Assembly (NCBI GenBank): GCA_001724265.1
Contig: MEDY01000007.1
Coordinates: 62,001 to 126,000 of the forward strand
DNA length: 64,000 nucleotides
Direction of reading: 5' to 3'
Source: Rhizaria sp. SCN 62-66
Taxonomy: Eukaryota > Rhizaria, unplaced
In this document: piece by piece, positions 52,117 through 63,910 of the stretch
How positions within the stretch are numbered: the stretch's first letter is position 1
How the letters are laid out: every line of letters begins with the position of its first letter
The notes under the pieces: model-generated
Databases searched by the model: none
Told to the model about the DNA's origin: nothing
What the model saw: only the letters and a program-made list of their open reading frames with translations
Position numbers and translations under genes: made by a program

Positions 52117-55100
52117 ACGCGCTGCATGCCCGCGCGGGCGCCCGCGCGCGACCAGCACGAGCAGCCGTACCAGCAGAGCCCGCAAAAGACCTGTGTGAGC
52201 ACGCGCCGCACGCCGCCCACGCGCGCTCTTTTGTCGCTGCTCGCCTCGCCCACCTCGACGCCGTCGCCGACGCTGGCGTTGGCGCCAGAGGAGGCGGCGG
52301 CGGCAGCAGCAGCGGCGGCAGCGGCTTCGGGGCTGCTCCTGCGGCGGCGGAGCGAGAGCGCGGCAAATCCAGCGAGGCAGATGAGCGACGAGCAGATAAT
52401 CGCGATGCCGATGTAGGCGTCGTCGGCCGTCGACGCCGTCGCACCCGCGGGGTCGGCGTTGAGCGGCGAGAGGTGGTGCACGGCCAGTGTGAACGACACG
52501 TCGTGGCAACAAAAGCCGCGCACGCCGATGTGCACCGCGTGAACGCCGATGTCGTTGTACACGCCCGCCGTCGCCAGCCCGCGCTCCGGCCCCGCCGTGT
52601 TGGCGTACCGCGTCGCCGCCGTGTGTGTAAGCTTCTGGTGAGCCGCCACCGCGGCCTCGGCGCGCGCGCGGTGCATCTTGCCGGCGGCCATGAGGTCCTG
52701 GCGAGTCAGAGTCACGGTGCTGTAGCGCTCGCCGACGCGGACCGCGATGTTGCCGCTGCCGCCGGAAGAGCTGGTGTCAGGGAACAATGCGTCCGACACA
52801 CCCGCGCCAAAGATGTAGCTGTCCCACGAGTCGTTTGCGCGGCGGAACCAGCGCTCCGAGGGCAGCGACGTGCGCGCGCCGCAAGGGGCGAAGACGGACT
52901 TATCGGGCTTGGTGCTGCTCGACGAGTGTTCGACGATGGTGATGTCGCCGACGTCGGTATCGAGTGTGATGTAGACGTCGGGGTCGCCGAGGGACGACGT
53001 GCGCGTGAGCACGATGTACAGGTCGCCGAGCAGCAATGACAGCGGGACAGGGCTGGCGGCCTTGTCGGCGGCGTCGTCGTCAGTGCCGGTGTCGTCGTCG
53101 TCGTCGTCGATCGCACGCACGCCGCTCTTGTTCTCACTCTGACTTAGCGTGCGCTGGCTCTTAAGGAGGGCCTTGGCGCGGCGCTTGGCGGCGCGGTTCG
53201 CAGCGGCCGAGGCGGCGGCGGCAGCGGCGGAGGCAGCGGCGGCGGCGTCCTCGTCGACTTGCGAGGTCGCGGCCGCGCCGACACGGCGCAGACGGCGCGC
53301 GGGCGCGAGCGTGTCGCCGCGCAAGGGCAGCGTGTAGTGCGCCCACTGCTGCGGCGGCAGCGTCGCCGAGACCGTGGCCACGGTCGGCAGCACGCGCGTC
53401 ACGATGCCTGACGAGACGATATCGGGGAACGCGCCGCTGTCGCTGGCGCTGTCACTCATCGTACTCATGGACGCCGCGGTGGCAGCGGTGGCGGCGGCGA
53501 AGGCGACGGGATCGTAGAAGTCGTCGTAGTCGCTGTCGGGCGAGTCATAGTTGTCGTAGTAGCTGCGACGAGCGTTGGAGTTCGCAGCCTTGTCGTTCGC
53601 TCTCGAGTTAGAGTTAGCCGCGTTATCGCTGTCGCCGGTGATCTCGTTCTCAGACTCGCTGTCGTCACCGCTGTCGGAAATCGCGGCGAGGTCATCGTCC
53701 TTGATGACGGCCTGCGTGCCGAAGGCCTTGCCGCCCTCAGATACGGCGCGCACACTGGCGTCGGCGACGACGTAGCTGCCCTCGCACCCGGCGGGCACCA
53801 AGGACTCGAACCCGTCCTCCGCGGCGGCATTGACGTAGTTGTTGCCGTTGGCCGCGGCGGAGCTGGTGCAGGGCGAGAGCTCCTGAGTGACGAGGCTGCA
53901 GTCGGCGCCGGCGAAGAGCACGGGCGCGACTGCCGCGCCGGTGCGGGGGTCGCGCAGCTCCGGCACGGGCCAGTGGAAGTGCACCGGCACCGCGGGCGAC
54001 AGCGATGCAGCCGTCTCGGGCGCGCCCGCGGACGCGGCGGCCTCAGCCGCGGCGGCGACGGCGTCCGCGTAGTCGGTCGGGTGCGCCCAACCGCAGTGGC
54101 AGGAGCCGCGCAGACAGCGGCCGCGGCGCGAGCAGGCGCGCGGACACAGCACCGACGACACCGCGGACGTCGTCGTTGAGCTCGCAGTCGCCGCGCCCGC
54201 GGTCGACTTGGTGCTGTTGCTGCCCTTAGCGCCAGCAGTCTTCGCGGACTTGTTGCTGAGCGTGTTGACGTGGCTGACGCTCGCGCTGGCGCTATTGGTG
54301 TTGCTAAGGGTGGTGAGCGGGGCGCAGACCTCGGCGCCCCACTGCGGGCCCTGGCCGGCGCCCGTGCTGTCATCCGCAGCGGCCGACTCGACCAGCTCGG
54401 CGCCCGTCACCACAAGCGCGTAGTGCTGCTGCGGGGGGCCGGTGGCCGCGGTGCCGGCAGAGCGCGTCACCACGCGGCCTGCGCGCACGGCGACGAGGAG
54501 CGGGATCGACCGGCCCTTAAGCGCGGCCTCGACCTCGGCCTCGGTCGCCGTGACAGGCGCCATCGACCCGTCGGGCTGCTGCTTCTGGCGCGTGATGACG
54601 TGCGCGTGCAGGAACGCCGACAGCGGGATCACGGCGCGCTCCAACGGGTTCGCGCCGTCCTTGTGCACGGCGGGCGTCAGCGACTCGGCACGCAGCGCGA
54701 AGGCCGCGCTGGTGGCGTCGGCGACCGAGGCGGCGGACGAGGCGGCCGTGGCGCTCGAGGGCCGCAGCAGCGCAGCGCTGGGGGCCAGCCAGTCGACGGT
54801 GCTGTCAACGTCGGGGAAGTCGGCCGAGTCCGAGAACGCGCCCGAGGTGCCGTAGGCGGGCGTCACGGGCGAGACCGGGGTGGCCGTGGGGGACAGCGAG
54901 CGCGGGACGCCCAACGCCACGCCGTCCGCGTTGCCGAACGAGACCACGGTGTGCGGGACGGCGCCGGCGACAGTGCTGCCGCTGGAGCTGGAACTGGAGG
55001 TGACTGTGGTGGCGGGGAGCTCGACGATGAGGTCGAGGTCGTTGTTAAGCACAGAAGACTGCGCCAACAGCGTCACGACGTCAGCCTCTGCGTCGGAGTC

Positions 55101-58100
55101 GGCATCGCTGTCGCTGTCGATGTCACTGTCGCTCAGCGGCTTCACACCGCCAGCAGCGCTAGCGCCGTTCTCGCGGGCACTGGCGCGCGCGGCGGCGTGC
55201 GCGGCCGAGGCGGCGACAGCGATGGCGACGCCGTCCTCGGTCGCAGAGGCCGTGGCCTGCGCGGCGGCGTGCGCGGCGGCGGTCTTGGACGGCAGCGCGG
55301 GGTCGCTCCATGCCAGCGCCACGGTCACCACGGCCGGGTCGGGGTCCGTGATGTAGCGCGACGACGGGTTCACGCGCCACGCGCGCGCGCTGTCCTCGGC
55401 GTCGCCGTCGGCGGCCACGCCCGCGGTGGCCCTCGAGAGGTTGGCCGCAGCGGTCGAGTCCGCGCGCGTGTAGGTGAGCTCGTGTGCGGCGCGCAGGGCG
55501 AGCACGTCGTCGCCGTGGATGACAAGGCAAAACACGTGCATCTCGCCCTCTGCGAGTGCGGTGCGCGTCGCGGTCGTCGTCGCGGTGTCGGCCGCACTGT
55601 AGCCACTCTTAATCCAAGTCGCAGTCGCGCTCGCGGTTGCGGGTGTGCGGATAGCGCGGTCGACCGCGTTCCACGAGCGACGGCGGGCAGTGACACTCGA
55701 TGCAGTCGCAGTGGAGCGCTTGGCGTGCAGAGCGTCGACCGAGGCAGCGAGACCGACGCCGCCGCCGTTAAGCACGCTCTTCACACTGCTGATCGCGATA
55801 TTGTTGGTGTCACTTGCGGTGCGGGTGTCGGGGATGGCGGGGCTCTTGCCATCGGAGCTGTCGTCGACCTCGGCCGTGGCGTCGCCGGCGGCCTCGTCGC
55901 GGTCTTGCTCCCACAGCGTGTCGACGACGAGGATGCGCCGCGCGAGCGACGCAGGCGCCGCGGCTGCGGTCCCGTCGGTCGAGTCCGTGGCGGAGGCATT
56001 GAGCGCGAGCGGCAGCACCGTGTCCAGCTGCAGGCGGCCGTAGCCCGCACCGGGGCTAGGCGCCTTGCCGGCCAGCGCGACGGGCTCCATGTGCGTGCCC
56101 GAGGGGGAGCCGGCGCCGGGGAAGTACGCCGGGGTGGCCGGGTGGAGGTTGCGCGTCGAGACGGTGCCCTGGACCGGGACGCCGCCTGCGACGGAGATGG
56201 CGCGCAGCAGCGCTGCGGTCGGGGTCGCGCTCTGGGTCGCGTCGGGGCGGCCCGTGGCGGCCCAGCCCTGAATGGGGAAGAAACAAATAACAAAAACACG
56301 AGACAATGTGAGTGAGATACATTACAATTAAAGCAAAAATAGTACAAAAAGCAAATATAATAAAAGGGGAGATGATACTAATTAAAACTATATGAGCGAT
56401 ATATCATTGTTTCCGTGCGTACCTGGCGGATGTACTGGCGCGCCATCGCGGTGACGCCCGCGACGAGCGGCGCGGCCATCGACGTACCGCTGCTGGAGCG
56501 CACTGGCGAGTAGGACGACATGACGTTCGACGCGCGGCAGTTGAACGAGTTTGTGTTGCCGTCGCTAGTCGCTGACACGATGCCGCTGCCCGGGGCGAGG
56601 ATGTCGGGCTTGACACGGCCGTCGGGGGTCGGGCCGCGGCCGCTGAAGTCGCTCACCGCGTGGCCGTAGCCGTCCTCAGTCACGGTCGAGACCGGGCCCG
56701 TCACCGCAACGCTCACGCTGCTGTCCTCGGCGGTGGCGTTGGCGGCGGCGCGGATCCAGTCGCCCGCGGCCTTGCTGATCATCACGGCAGGCACCATGGT
56801 CGCCGCGACAACCGCTTTCGAGGGCAGCTGCGCCGTCTCGGCGGGCGTCGCGCCCATGATGATCGCGGGGCCAGGCGCGTTGTTGTCGATGACGACTGCT
56901 TCAGCGCCCAGCGAGGACACGTACTCGACCTTAATCACGAACGGACACCCGCCGCGGCGCACCAGCGCGACCTTCCCCTTGACGGTGTCGGCGGACAGCT
57001 TGGGCACCGTGGGATACAGCCGTGGCGGACAGCCCAGCTCGGGCTCCACGATGGCCAGCGGGAACGACAGCTGCGACAGCGGGCGCGGGTTGAACTGCGC
57101 CTCGACGATGAACACGCCAGCCAGCTGCTCGGACGTCTTCGAACTGCCGCTGTCAGTCGTCGTATTCGGCGTGGTCGTAAAGGTCAGCGACGGGCGCTTG
57201 CGGTGGTTGACCGTGGAGCCCACCGCGAGCACGTTCTTGCAGTTGGCGGGCGTCAGGATCGTGTTGAGGCCCTGCACACCGTCGTTGCCTGCGGCGTACA
57301 CGCCCAGCTGGTACGGCGCGCGGCCGTAGTAGGCGTCGACATTGAGCGAAAACTCGCCGTAGTCCTTGTCGCCGCCCCAGGAGAAGGAGCCCACGGGGGT
57401 GTCGAGCCCCCACTGATGCACAAGAATGTCGTCCACGAAGGTGTCACGCACGTTGAGCTCCGGCACGTTGTTGCGCTGCAGGTCGTACATTAGCATCAGC
57501 GAGTCCTGCGCCGAGCCAGAGTGGGGCTCCAGCGCCGCGGTCTCGGCCAGGTCGTAGTGCGCCACGTCGCCGGCGAGCGAGCCCGCGACGTGGGTGCCGT
57601 GGCCGTAGCGGTCGTCGCCCGAGTCGCCGAACTCGGTGATGTACAGCCCGATCTTGCGTCGCGCCGGGTTAAGCACCGCAGTCGACCGGGGCCCGATGTG
57701 GGCCGTACTCCCGTCGCCGTCGCTCGCCTGCGGACTCGCCGGCGAGCGCATCGACGACGCGCGGCTCGACGCCAGCGCGGCCGCAGAGACCTTACCCGTG
57801 CCGTTGACACTGAGCGCGGCCGGCGGCGCCTTGACGTCCCAGAAAAGGCAGTGGTCGTGGTCGATGCCGGTGTCCGCAACGCCTACGCGCTCACCGACGC
57901 CCGTGAGCCCACGCGTCCAGAAGAGCGAGCGCGTGCGCCGCGCATCCTGCAGCAGGTACTTGGCGAACTCGTTCTGCGGCCGGAACGACGGGGCGCGGCC
58001 CACACGCACCACGCTCACACTGTTAGAGCCCGGAGCCGTGGCAGTCGCGCGGGGCTGCGCGGAGGACAGCGACTGCGACTTGGAGTCCGCGGCAGTGTTG

Positions 58101-58746
58101 GCTGCGGAGAGAGCGGCGGCGCAGAGCGCGGCGCAGGCGGGCTCGAGCACGGCGACGCTGACAACGCGGTGTAAGTACCCCGACCCCTTAGCCAGTGGCG
58201 CGGACACGGCGGCGGCGGCGCGGACGGGCTCGCCCGCGGCGGCGGCGGCGGCGGCGGCGGCGGCCTCGGCCACGGCGGCCGCCTCGGCGGCGTCGGTGCC
58301 GGTGCGTGCCACGGCGAAGGCGGCGGGCAAGAACAGGGCCGACGCGCACGGGGAGGCTAAGGGGGTACTTAGAGGCGAGGGACAGGTGGCGGACAGACCG
58401 GCGGTGGCGCGGGACGGCGACGCGAAGCTGGTGATGTACGGGGCCGTGGCAGCAGTCAGCGAAGCAATAGACGCCTCGATACTAGTCTTAACACGGTCAC
58501 TGTTGCTGTTGCTGTTGCTGGAGTAACGATTGAGAGTGGCAGCCGCGGCAGAGAGAGCGGCAGCGCGGGACGCCAAGCCGTTGTGCTTGAGGGTCAGTGC
58601 GGCCGCCGCAGTCACGGCAAGGGTGGGAGTCGTCTCGGCACTGGTGTAGAGCGCGATGCGGGAGATGACCGTAAGCAGACGTGACGCCTCGGCCGCGACG
58701 GACTTAGCAAGCGCAACCGCAACGGCGCTGACGCCAGTCTCCTTGC

Positions 58747-58821
<75 letters not shown>

Positions 58822-61051
58822 CGCCGCTCTGGGCACTGTGCAGCACTGCGGCAGCGGCGGCGGCGGCAGCGCGGGCCGCAGCCCCCGTCTCGGCCACCAC
58901 GGCGCCGTCCCGGCCGCGAGCGTCCGCGGCGGCGTCCGCGGCGGAGCCCGCGGCGGCGGCGACCGAGGCCCAGAGCAGGAGCCCGTGGTGGCGCAGCGGC
59001 AGCGCCAGCTCGGGCAGCACGACGCGGGAGCCGAACGCGAGCACAGCGCCGTGGGGCGCGTGGGCGACGCTTAGGGACGCGAGCAGGGCCGGGGAGGTCA
59101 GCGATAAGCCCCACGGGGTGGCGGGGCTGGCGACGCCGGCTAAGGGGGTACTTACATGGCGGGCGGTGTCGACGGGGGAGGATGACACGGTCGCGTTGGT
59201 GGCGTCAGTCGCAGTGCGAACCGCAATCTCCGTAGCGGGAGCAGTCGCAGTATTAACAGCGCTGTGAGCGGCAGGGAACGCGTGGGGGGACACGTGGGGG
59301 GACATGTGGCCGTCGGTCTCGACCGGGGTGTCGAAGCGGTACAAGCTCTCGTCAGAGTCGGTGTCGATGACGAAGTTGCGGAAACCTTCACGCTCACTCG
59401 CGAGCACGACAGCTGCGTCCTTACTACTCTCAGTCGCAGTCTCGGTCTCGCTGCCACTTGTAGCGTCATAGTTGTCCATAGACCGCGTGGGGCTGAGATG
59501 AAGGCGGGAGAGGTCAGCGCTGGCCTGCGCGACGCGGGGGGGCACGGCCGAGACAGCGGCGCCGACACCGGCTACATTGTGACTGCGCGAGACGCTGTGG
59601 AGGAGCTCGAGCGCAGCGGCGACGGCGGCGGCGGTCGCGGACGACAGGAGGGCGTCGGCCTCGGCGCCCTTGACCACGCTCACAGCCGCCGTCGCAGCCG
59701 CGGTCGCGGCATTTGAACTGCTGACGTCGGCCTCGGCAGCGGCAGCGGCCACGGCGGCAGCGAGGTCTGACGAGAGACTGGTGAGCATCGTCACAGGCAC
59801 CAGCGCCGCGGCCACAGCAGCGGCGGCGACGGAGCGGTGCGCATTGGCGGAGGGGCCGGTGGCGGGGAAGGGCAACGAGGAGTGCAAGGGCAGCGCGGCG
59901 GCGGAGATCGCGGTCAGAAACGACTCGAACGCAGCCATACTCGCAGGATACTCAGCATGCGTGGCATCATCATCACCCTCACGAGGTGTGTTCGGCAGAA
60001 CGGGGCCGGAGAGCAGCACAGTGGCCTCGGACGGGGACGCGCTCACGACAGAGCCTACAGCCACGGCAGTCGCAGTCTGTGTCACACTGGTCAGCGCGGT
60101 GGCCAGAGCGACGAGGTCCCGTTCGGCGGCGGCGCGCTTCAGCCGCAGCAAATACAGCCGCGGGCGCGTGGCGGGGCGCTGGGACGCGCTGCGGAGGCCG
60201 CGCAGCAGCGCCAGCGGTGACGGCGACTGGGACTCGGACTGGGACTGTTCACGGTCGCTCCAGTAGCGCTCGAGCGCGATCACAGAGGGAGGCAACTCTG
60301 ATGTTACTGAGGCGGGGGCGGCGACGTAGCTTGCGTAGAGGTCGGCGACGGCGGCGGCGGCGCGGGCCGTGTCGGCCGCGGCGGCAACCGTGAGCTCGAG
60401 CAGCGAAGCGTGCGCGCCCAGAGGCAGGAACGAGGACGCGGGCAGCGAGTGGGCAGCCGTGGCAGTAGTGTTGGCAGCATGCGCACGGGCACTTGCGGGA
60501 GACGCTGTGGCTGTGGCAGCACTCTGGGGGTTGCCGTTGCTGCCGGGGACTGAGATTAGAGTGGCTGGGGGCAGGAACGAGGTGGCACGTAGACCAACAC
60601 CTCCAACAGCCGTCGCAGACAGCTGCTGGGACCGGTGAAACTGCAACTGCGACAGAGAGTCAGACGAGGTGAAGATCGATGTCAGCCACGACAGCGACGA
60701 CGTGCCAGCAACAGCAGTGGCCACCGAGTCCAATTCGGAGCCCGTGCCGGCCACGGAGTGCGTGGTGAACGTCAGCGACAGCAGCGCATAGTACAGCGAA
60801 CCCGCCAAGACAACCGCGAGGGACACAAGCGCCAGCGAGCGCAGAGCGGCGAACACGCGCTGCCCGTCCCGGCCGTCGTCCGCGGCCTTATGCGCGGCAT
60901 CGGGGGACTGGTGGGGCTTCAGAGGCCGCTGCTGCAGTCCCTGCGGCTGCGGGCTCTGCGGCTGAGCGGCGGAAGCAGCGACAGGAGAGGGCGGCGACTG
61001 CGATCCGGCCTGCGGATCAGCCGGGACGTGCAGGGACGCGGAGGGAGGCAT
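51075..61051 (-). CDS. Giant membrane-anchored subtilisin-like serine protease (S8, Kp43/Tag-type)
   Basis: Exons 61051-56423 and 56267-51075 join to 3273 aa. A membrane segment at about 73-93 suggests a type II signal anchor. The S8 catalytic set is complete: Asp1060 (VADTGID), His1151 (YGHGTHVAG), oxyanion Asn1256 (AAGND) and Ser1524 (GTSMAAP). A protease-associated (PA) domain sits between Asn and Ser (about 1337-1440). VALAWSDPALPS and NNDLDLIVEL after the catalytic domain match the C-terminal beta-sandwich of Kp43-type subtilases and Dictyostelium Tag proteases. An EGF-like CPRACSRRGRCLRGSCHCGW lies near 2249-2275. A second membrane segment at about 2826-2848 precedes an RRRR stop and a cytoplasmic tail with poly-Gln and Ser-Arg/Gln repeats. 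The ~950 residues before the catalytic domain are Ala/Ser/Thr-rich with a (AAC)24 poly-Asn run. Upstream in-frame starts are non-ATG only; a further 5' exon is possible. Ends in TAA. Confidence 0.85.
56268..56422 (-). other. Intron of the subtilase gene
   Basis: 155 nt, GTACGC donor and CCCATTCAG acceptor, phase 0. It lies 27 nt after the codons for the helix following the catalytic Ser, joining QYIRQ to GWAATGRP. Without it the gene would appear as two separate ORFs. Confidence 0.85.
58748..58819. repeat. (GTT)24 microsatellite encoding poly-Asn
   Basis: Twenty-four uninterrupted GTT units on the plus strand, read as AAC (Asn) in the subtilase N-terminal region. The longest pure repeat in the window. 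Confidence 0.95.
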
Positions 61052-61938
61052 TGGAGGCGGCGCAGAACCGGCGCGAAGGCGCTCAGATGTGCGGGTCACG
61101 GGCGGAACGGGCCAGTGCGCGCGGCAGAGCGCGGGGAACGCGGGGAGAGCGGCGGTGGAGAGTCGTTGGAAGGAAGGCTGGACGAGTTAAACGGGTATCG
61201 TGTACGCGTCTCTGCGGATCGAAAAAGAAGGCAGAGGCTATGTGAGACAAATATGTGGAAGTTTTGTGAGTGGAGTATCGGGATAGAGCGCGGAAATCCA
61301 TGAAAGTGGACAAGAAAGTGTTGTGGCGAACAAATGTGGAAACTAGACGATCCAAGCAGCAGCGTTTGGAGTGGTCGCGATCAGAAAGAAATGACCTCGA
61401 ATTCAGGCAACCATGATCGTCCTGACGCATAATAAATAAGACAGAGCAAATAGTTTTTCTCATCAATCTCCCCCACAGTCAAATGTAACGCCAGATAGTG
61501 CACCAAAACCACAATGCATATCACTCAAGATGGCTGAACGAGTCGCTTTTGTCTGTCCTTCCAGCCACAAACAAACAGCCAGCCTGCCGGCCGGTTCGCA
61601 AAAATGGCACTGTGGCGGGCAATAGGAAGTGGGGAGCGCAGGACATCGCTATTTGCTCGCTCATTTATCGTCATAGCAGTATGGGCTTGTTTCTATAGCA
61701 TTAAACTGCACTGTAGTTGTCTTTACTCTATTTGTATCTTTCATCAAGCCCGCCTTGCCTGTCTAGTAGAAGGACTTCGACGCGCTTAGGAAGACCACCA
61801 TGTCCGTGGCGGTCCAGCCCCGGGCATTGCTCACTAGAAGCCCTAAACAAAACCTAACGACTCCAAGTCAAACACAGTATGTTAAATCTCACTCTGAATT
61901 ACTCCGCCATGTTGCTCTTGCCCCGTTTCAGACTCGTC
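61052..61938. promoter_or_regulatory. Divergent promoter region, subtilase / NIP7
   Basis: 887 bp between divergent start codons. The subtilase-proximal part (to about 61200) stays GC-rich and open in the subtilase frame without ATG, so it may be 5' UTR or an exon. CCCCGTTTCAG lies 7 nt before the NIP7 ATG and could be a 3' splice site. No core promoter element assigned. Confidence 0.45.
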
Positions 61939-62481
61939 ATGCGCCCCCTGAGCGAGGAGGAGACGAAGAAGGTCTTCGAGAAGCTGACCAAGTACATCGG
62001 CCGCAACCTGCAGCTGCTGCTGGAGCGCAAGGACGGCAACTACGCCTTCCGTCTCCAGAAGGACCGCGTCTACTACATGTCCGAGGCCGTGCTCAAGATT
62101 GCCGTCGGCGTGCCCCGTGACAATCTGGTCTCTGCTGGCACGTGCTTCGGCAAGTTCACCCACTCCGGCCGCTTCCGCCTCAACATCACCGCGCTCGACT
62201 ACATCGCGCAGTTCGCCAAGTACAAGATGTGGATCAAGCCCTCCGGTGAGATGAACTACCTCTACGGCAACAACGTTCTTAAGGCCCACCTGGGCCGCAT
62301 CACCGAGAACACCCCCACGCACCAGGGCGTGGTCTTCTACACCATGGCCGACATCCCCGTCGGCTTCGGCGTCTCCGCGCAGAGCACGCTCGACTGCCGC
62401 AAGGTCGAGGCCACCGCCATCGTCGGCTTCCACCAGACCGACATCGGCGAGTATCTCCGTATCGAAGAGAACCTCACCTAA
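61939..62481 (+). CDS. NIP7: 60S ribosome biogenesis protein NIP7
   Basis: 180 aa, exactly the usual length of NIP7. It starts [20 protein letters not shown] and contains [52 protein letters not shown], the LGRITENTP motif, and ends with [13 protein letters not shown]. All are hallmarks of the family. The N-terminal alpha/beta domain is followed by a C-terminal PUA RNA-binding domain. NIP7 acts in the nucleolus in pre-rRNA processing and 60S assembly. The ATG at 61939 was chosen because it begins the conserved protein; the frame upstream is open but runs over a likely 3' splice site. Unlike its neighbours it has no low-complexity insert and uses strongly GC-ending codons, as expected of a conserved, well-expressed gene. 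Ends in TAA. Confidence 0.97.
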   Translation: MRPLSEEETKKVFEKLTKYIGRNLQLLLERKDGNYAFRLQKDRVYYMSEAVLKIAVGVPRDNLVSAGTCFGKFTHSGRFRLNITALDYIAQFAKYKMWIKPSGEMNYLYGNNVLKAHLGRITENTPTHQGVVFYTMADIPVGFGVSAQSTLDCRKVEATAIVGFHQTDIGEYLRIEENLT

Positions 62482-62920
62482 ATTCCGCGCTATCTCGTTG
62501 CAACATCAAAGCACGTCCTTGGCTGCTGTTGTTGCTTATGAAACGTAGTCAATGTTGTCTGTTTTTTTTATAAAAGAAGTAAAACACTTGTTGTGGTGTG
62601 ATTATGATTATATTAATATGATGCGCTGTTAAATAGCCTAGCAAATCCTCCCTTTTTTTGTACGCATACATACATACACACACATTTATAAACACAAAGG
62701 CTGGAGTAATGCGCAAATCGAGATTAAAAAAAGCACGAGACTGTATTGTACTTAATCAAACGATACTGGCCTCCTCAAAATCACACTTCATGTACATGAC
62801 ATAATAAATACGTTGCGGTATATCAAAACAAAACTCACTCACACAGAAACATACATCACTCGTCCTCAGTCAACTCTGACTTCGCAGTCGCAGTCGATCA
62901 GCTAAGTGCACGCCTCGCGC
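62482..62920. other. Convergent intergenic spacer
   Basis: 439 bp of AT-rich sequence between the NIP7 TAA and the TGA of the second decarboxylase. Contains poly-T and CA-rich stretches. Likely both 3' UTRs; nothing else recognised. Confidence 0.55.
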
Positions 62921-63910
62921 TCACGCGGTCTTGGTCATGAAGAACTCGACGGTCTCCTCGACCGTGGCGGCGGGGCGGATGAGCTCGAGCTTGATCTCGG
63001 CCTCCTCGTCCACGGTCCCGTCGGCCTTGAAGGTCTCGGTGAAGCAGTAGAGCGCGGGAGCTTGACGGCAGTTGTAGTACGACCACGCCGAGTGGAAGTA
63101 CGCGCCTGTGTCGTGGAACAGCACCAAGTCGCCCTGCTGCGCAGGCGGCAGCGGGCGCTGCGAGGGCGCAATGACGTCGTCGATGCAGCAGGGGCCTGCG
63201 ACATCGGCCGGCAGCAGGAGCTCCGTGCTGTCATCGGCGGGCGGGAACGGGGAGCCGTCGGCGCGCAGGGCCGTCACGCGCAGCGGCCAGACCTCGGGCT
63301 TGTACACCGTGCGGACTGCGATGTCGGCGCCCGCGTGCTGGAGCAGGACGCGGCGCCCGCCCGCCTGCTTGACGTACTCGACGCGGCTCGCGATGAAGCC
63401 CTGCTTCGCCAAGTACCGACGGCCCTGCTCAGTGATAACGTTGTACTCGCCCGTAAAGAGCGCGGGGCACGACGCGCGCAGCTCGGCGGCCCAGTCGGCG
63501 AACGCGGGCGTGTTTTCCTCGCTGGCGAAGTTGACTGGCAGACCACCGCCGATGTCCACGGTCGCGATCTGCTTCGCCAGGCCGCGGGCGACCGCGGAGG
63601 CGTTGACCTCGGCGGCAAACGACAGCATAATCTCGATGGCCGACGCGAGCTGGCGCAGCGAGTAGGTCTGGGAGCCCGCGTGCACGTGCATGCAGTTGAG
63701 CCAGGGGCGCGCGGCGTAAGCGGCGAGCACTTCGGCGCGCAGCTCGGTCGCGGGGACGCCGAACTTGGACCAAGGCTTAGAGACCGAGTGGGTGACAATG
63801 GCGCCCGCACCGATCTGCGTGTTGAGGCGGATGCCGATGAGGGAGGTGGGCAGCGCGCCGTCGTGGCGGGACTGGTAGTCGGCCACGGCCTTGTCGACGC
63901 GCTCGAGCTC
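62921..63910 (-). CDS. PLP-dependent Orn/DAP/Arg-type decarboxylase, 3' exon only
   Basis: Last exon of a gene cut by the window end; about 330 codons, beginning ELERVDKAVADYQ after a TATCTAG acceptor. It belongs to the same fold-III PLP family as the gene at 29775-31528 but is clearly a different subfamily. Visible elements are SKFG, HVHAGSQ, the phosphate-binding DIGGG, and GPCCIDD, whose Cys corresponds to the active-site Cys of the family, then HDTGAYFHSAWSYYNCRQAP. The exact CESGD motif of diaminopimelate decarboxylases is not kept and the ornithine-type CDGLD is absent, so the substrate is not assigned. The PLP lysine must be in an upstream exon outside the window. Ends in TGA. Confidence 0.8.
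   Translation of the reverse strand, partial: ELERVDKAVADYQSRHDGALPTSLIGIRLNTQIGAGAIVTHSVSKPWSKFGVPATELRAEVLAAYAARPWLNCMHVHAGSQTYSLRQLASAIEIMLSFAAEVNASAVARGLAKQIATVDIGGGLPVNFASEENTPAFADWAAELRASCPALFTGEYNVITEQGRRYLAKQGFIASRVEYVKQAGGRRVLLQHAGADIAVRTVYKPEVWPLRVTALRADGSPFPPADDSTELLLPADVAGPCCIDDVIAPSQRPLPPAQQGDLVLFHDTGAYFHSAWSYYNCRQAPALYCFTETFKADGTVDEEAEIKLELIRPAATVEETVEFFMTKTA

Noticed and set aside
54270-56315. 681-codon plus-strand ORF within the subtilase gene
   Set aside because: Arg/Gly-rich composition, no domain; the minus frame shows the protease architecture.
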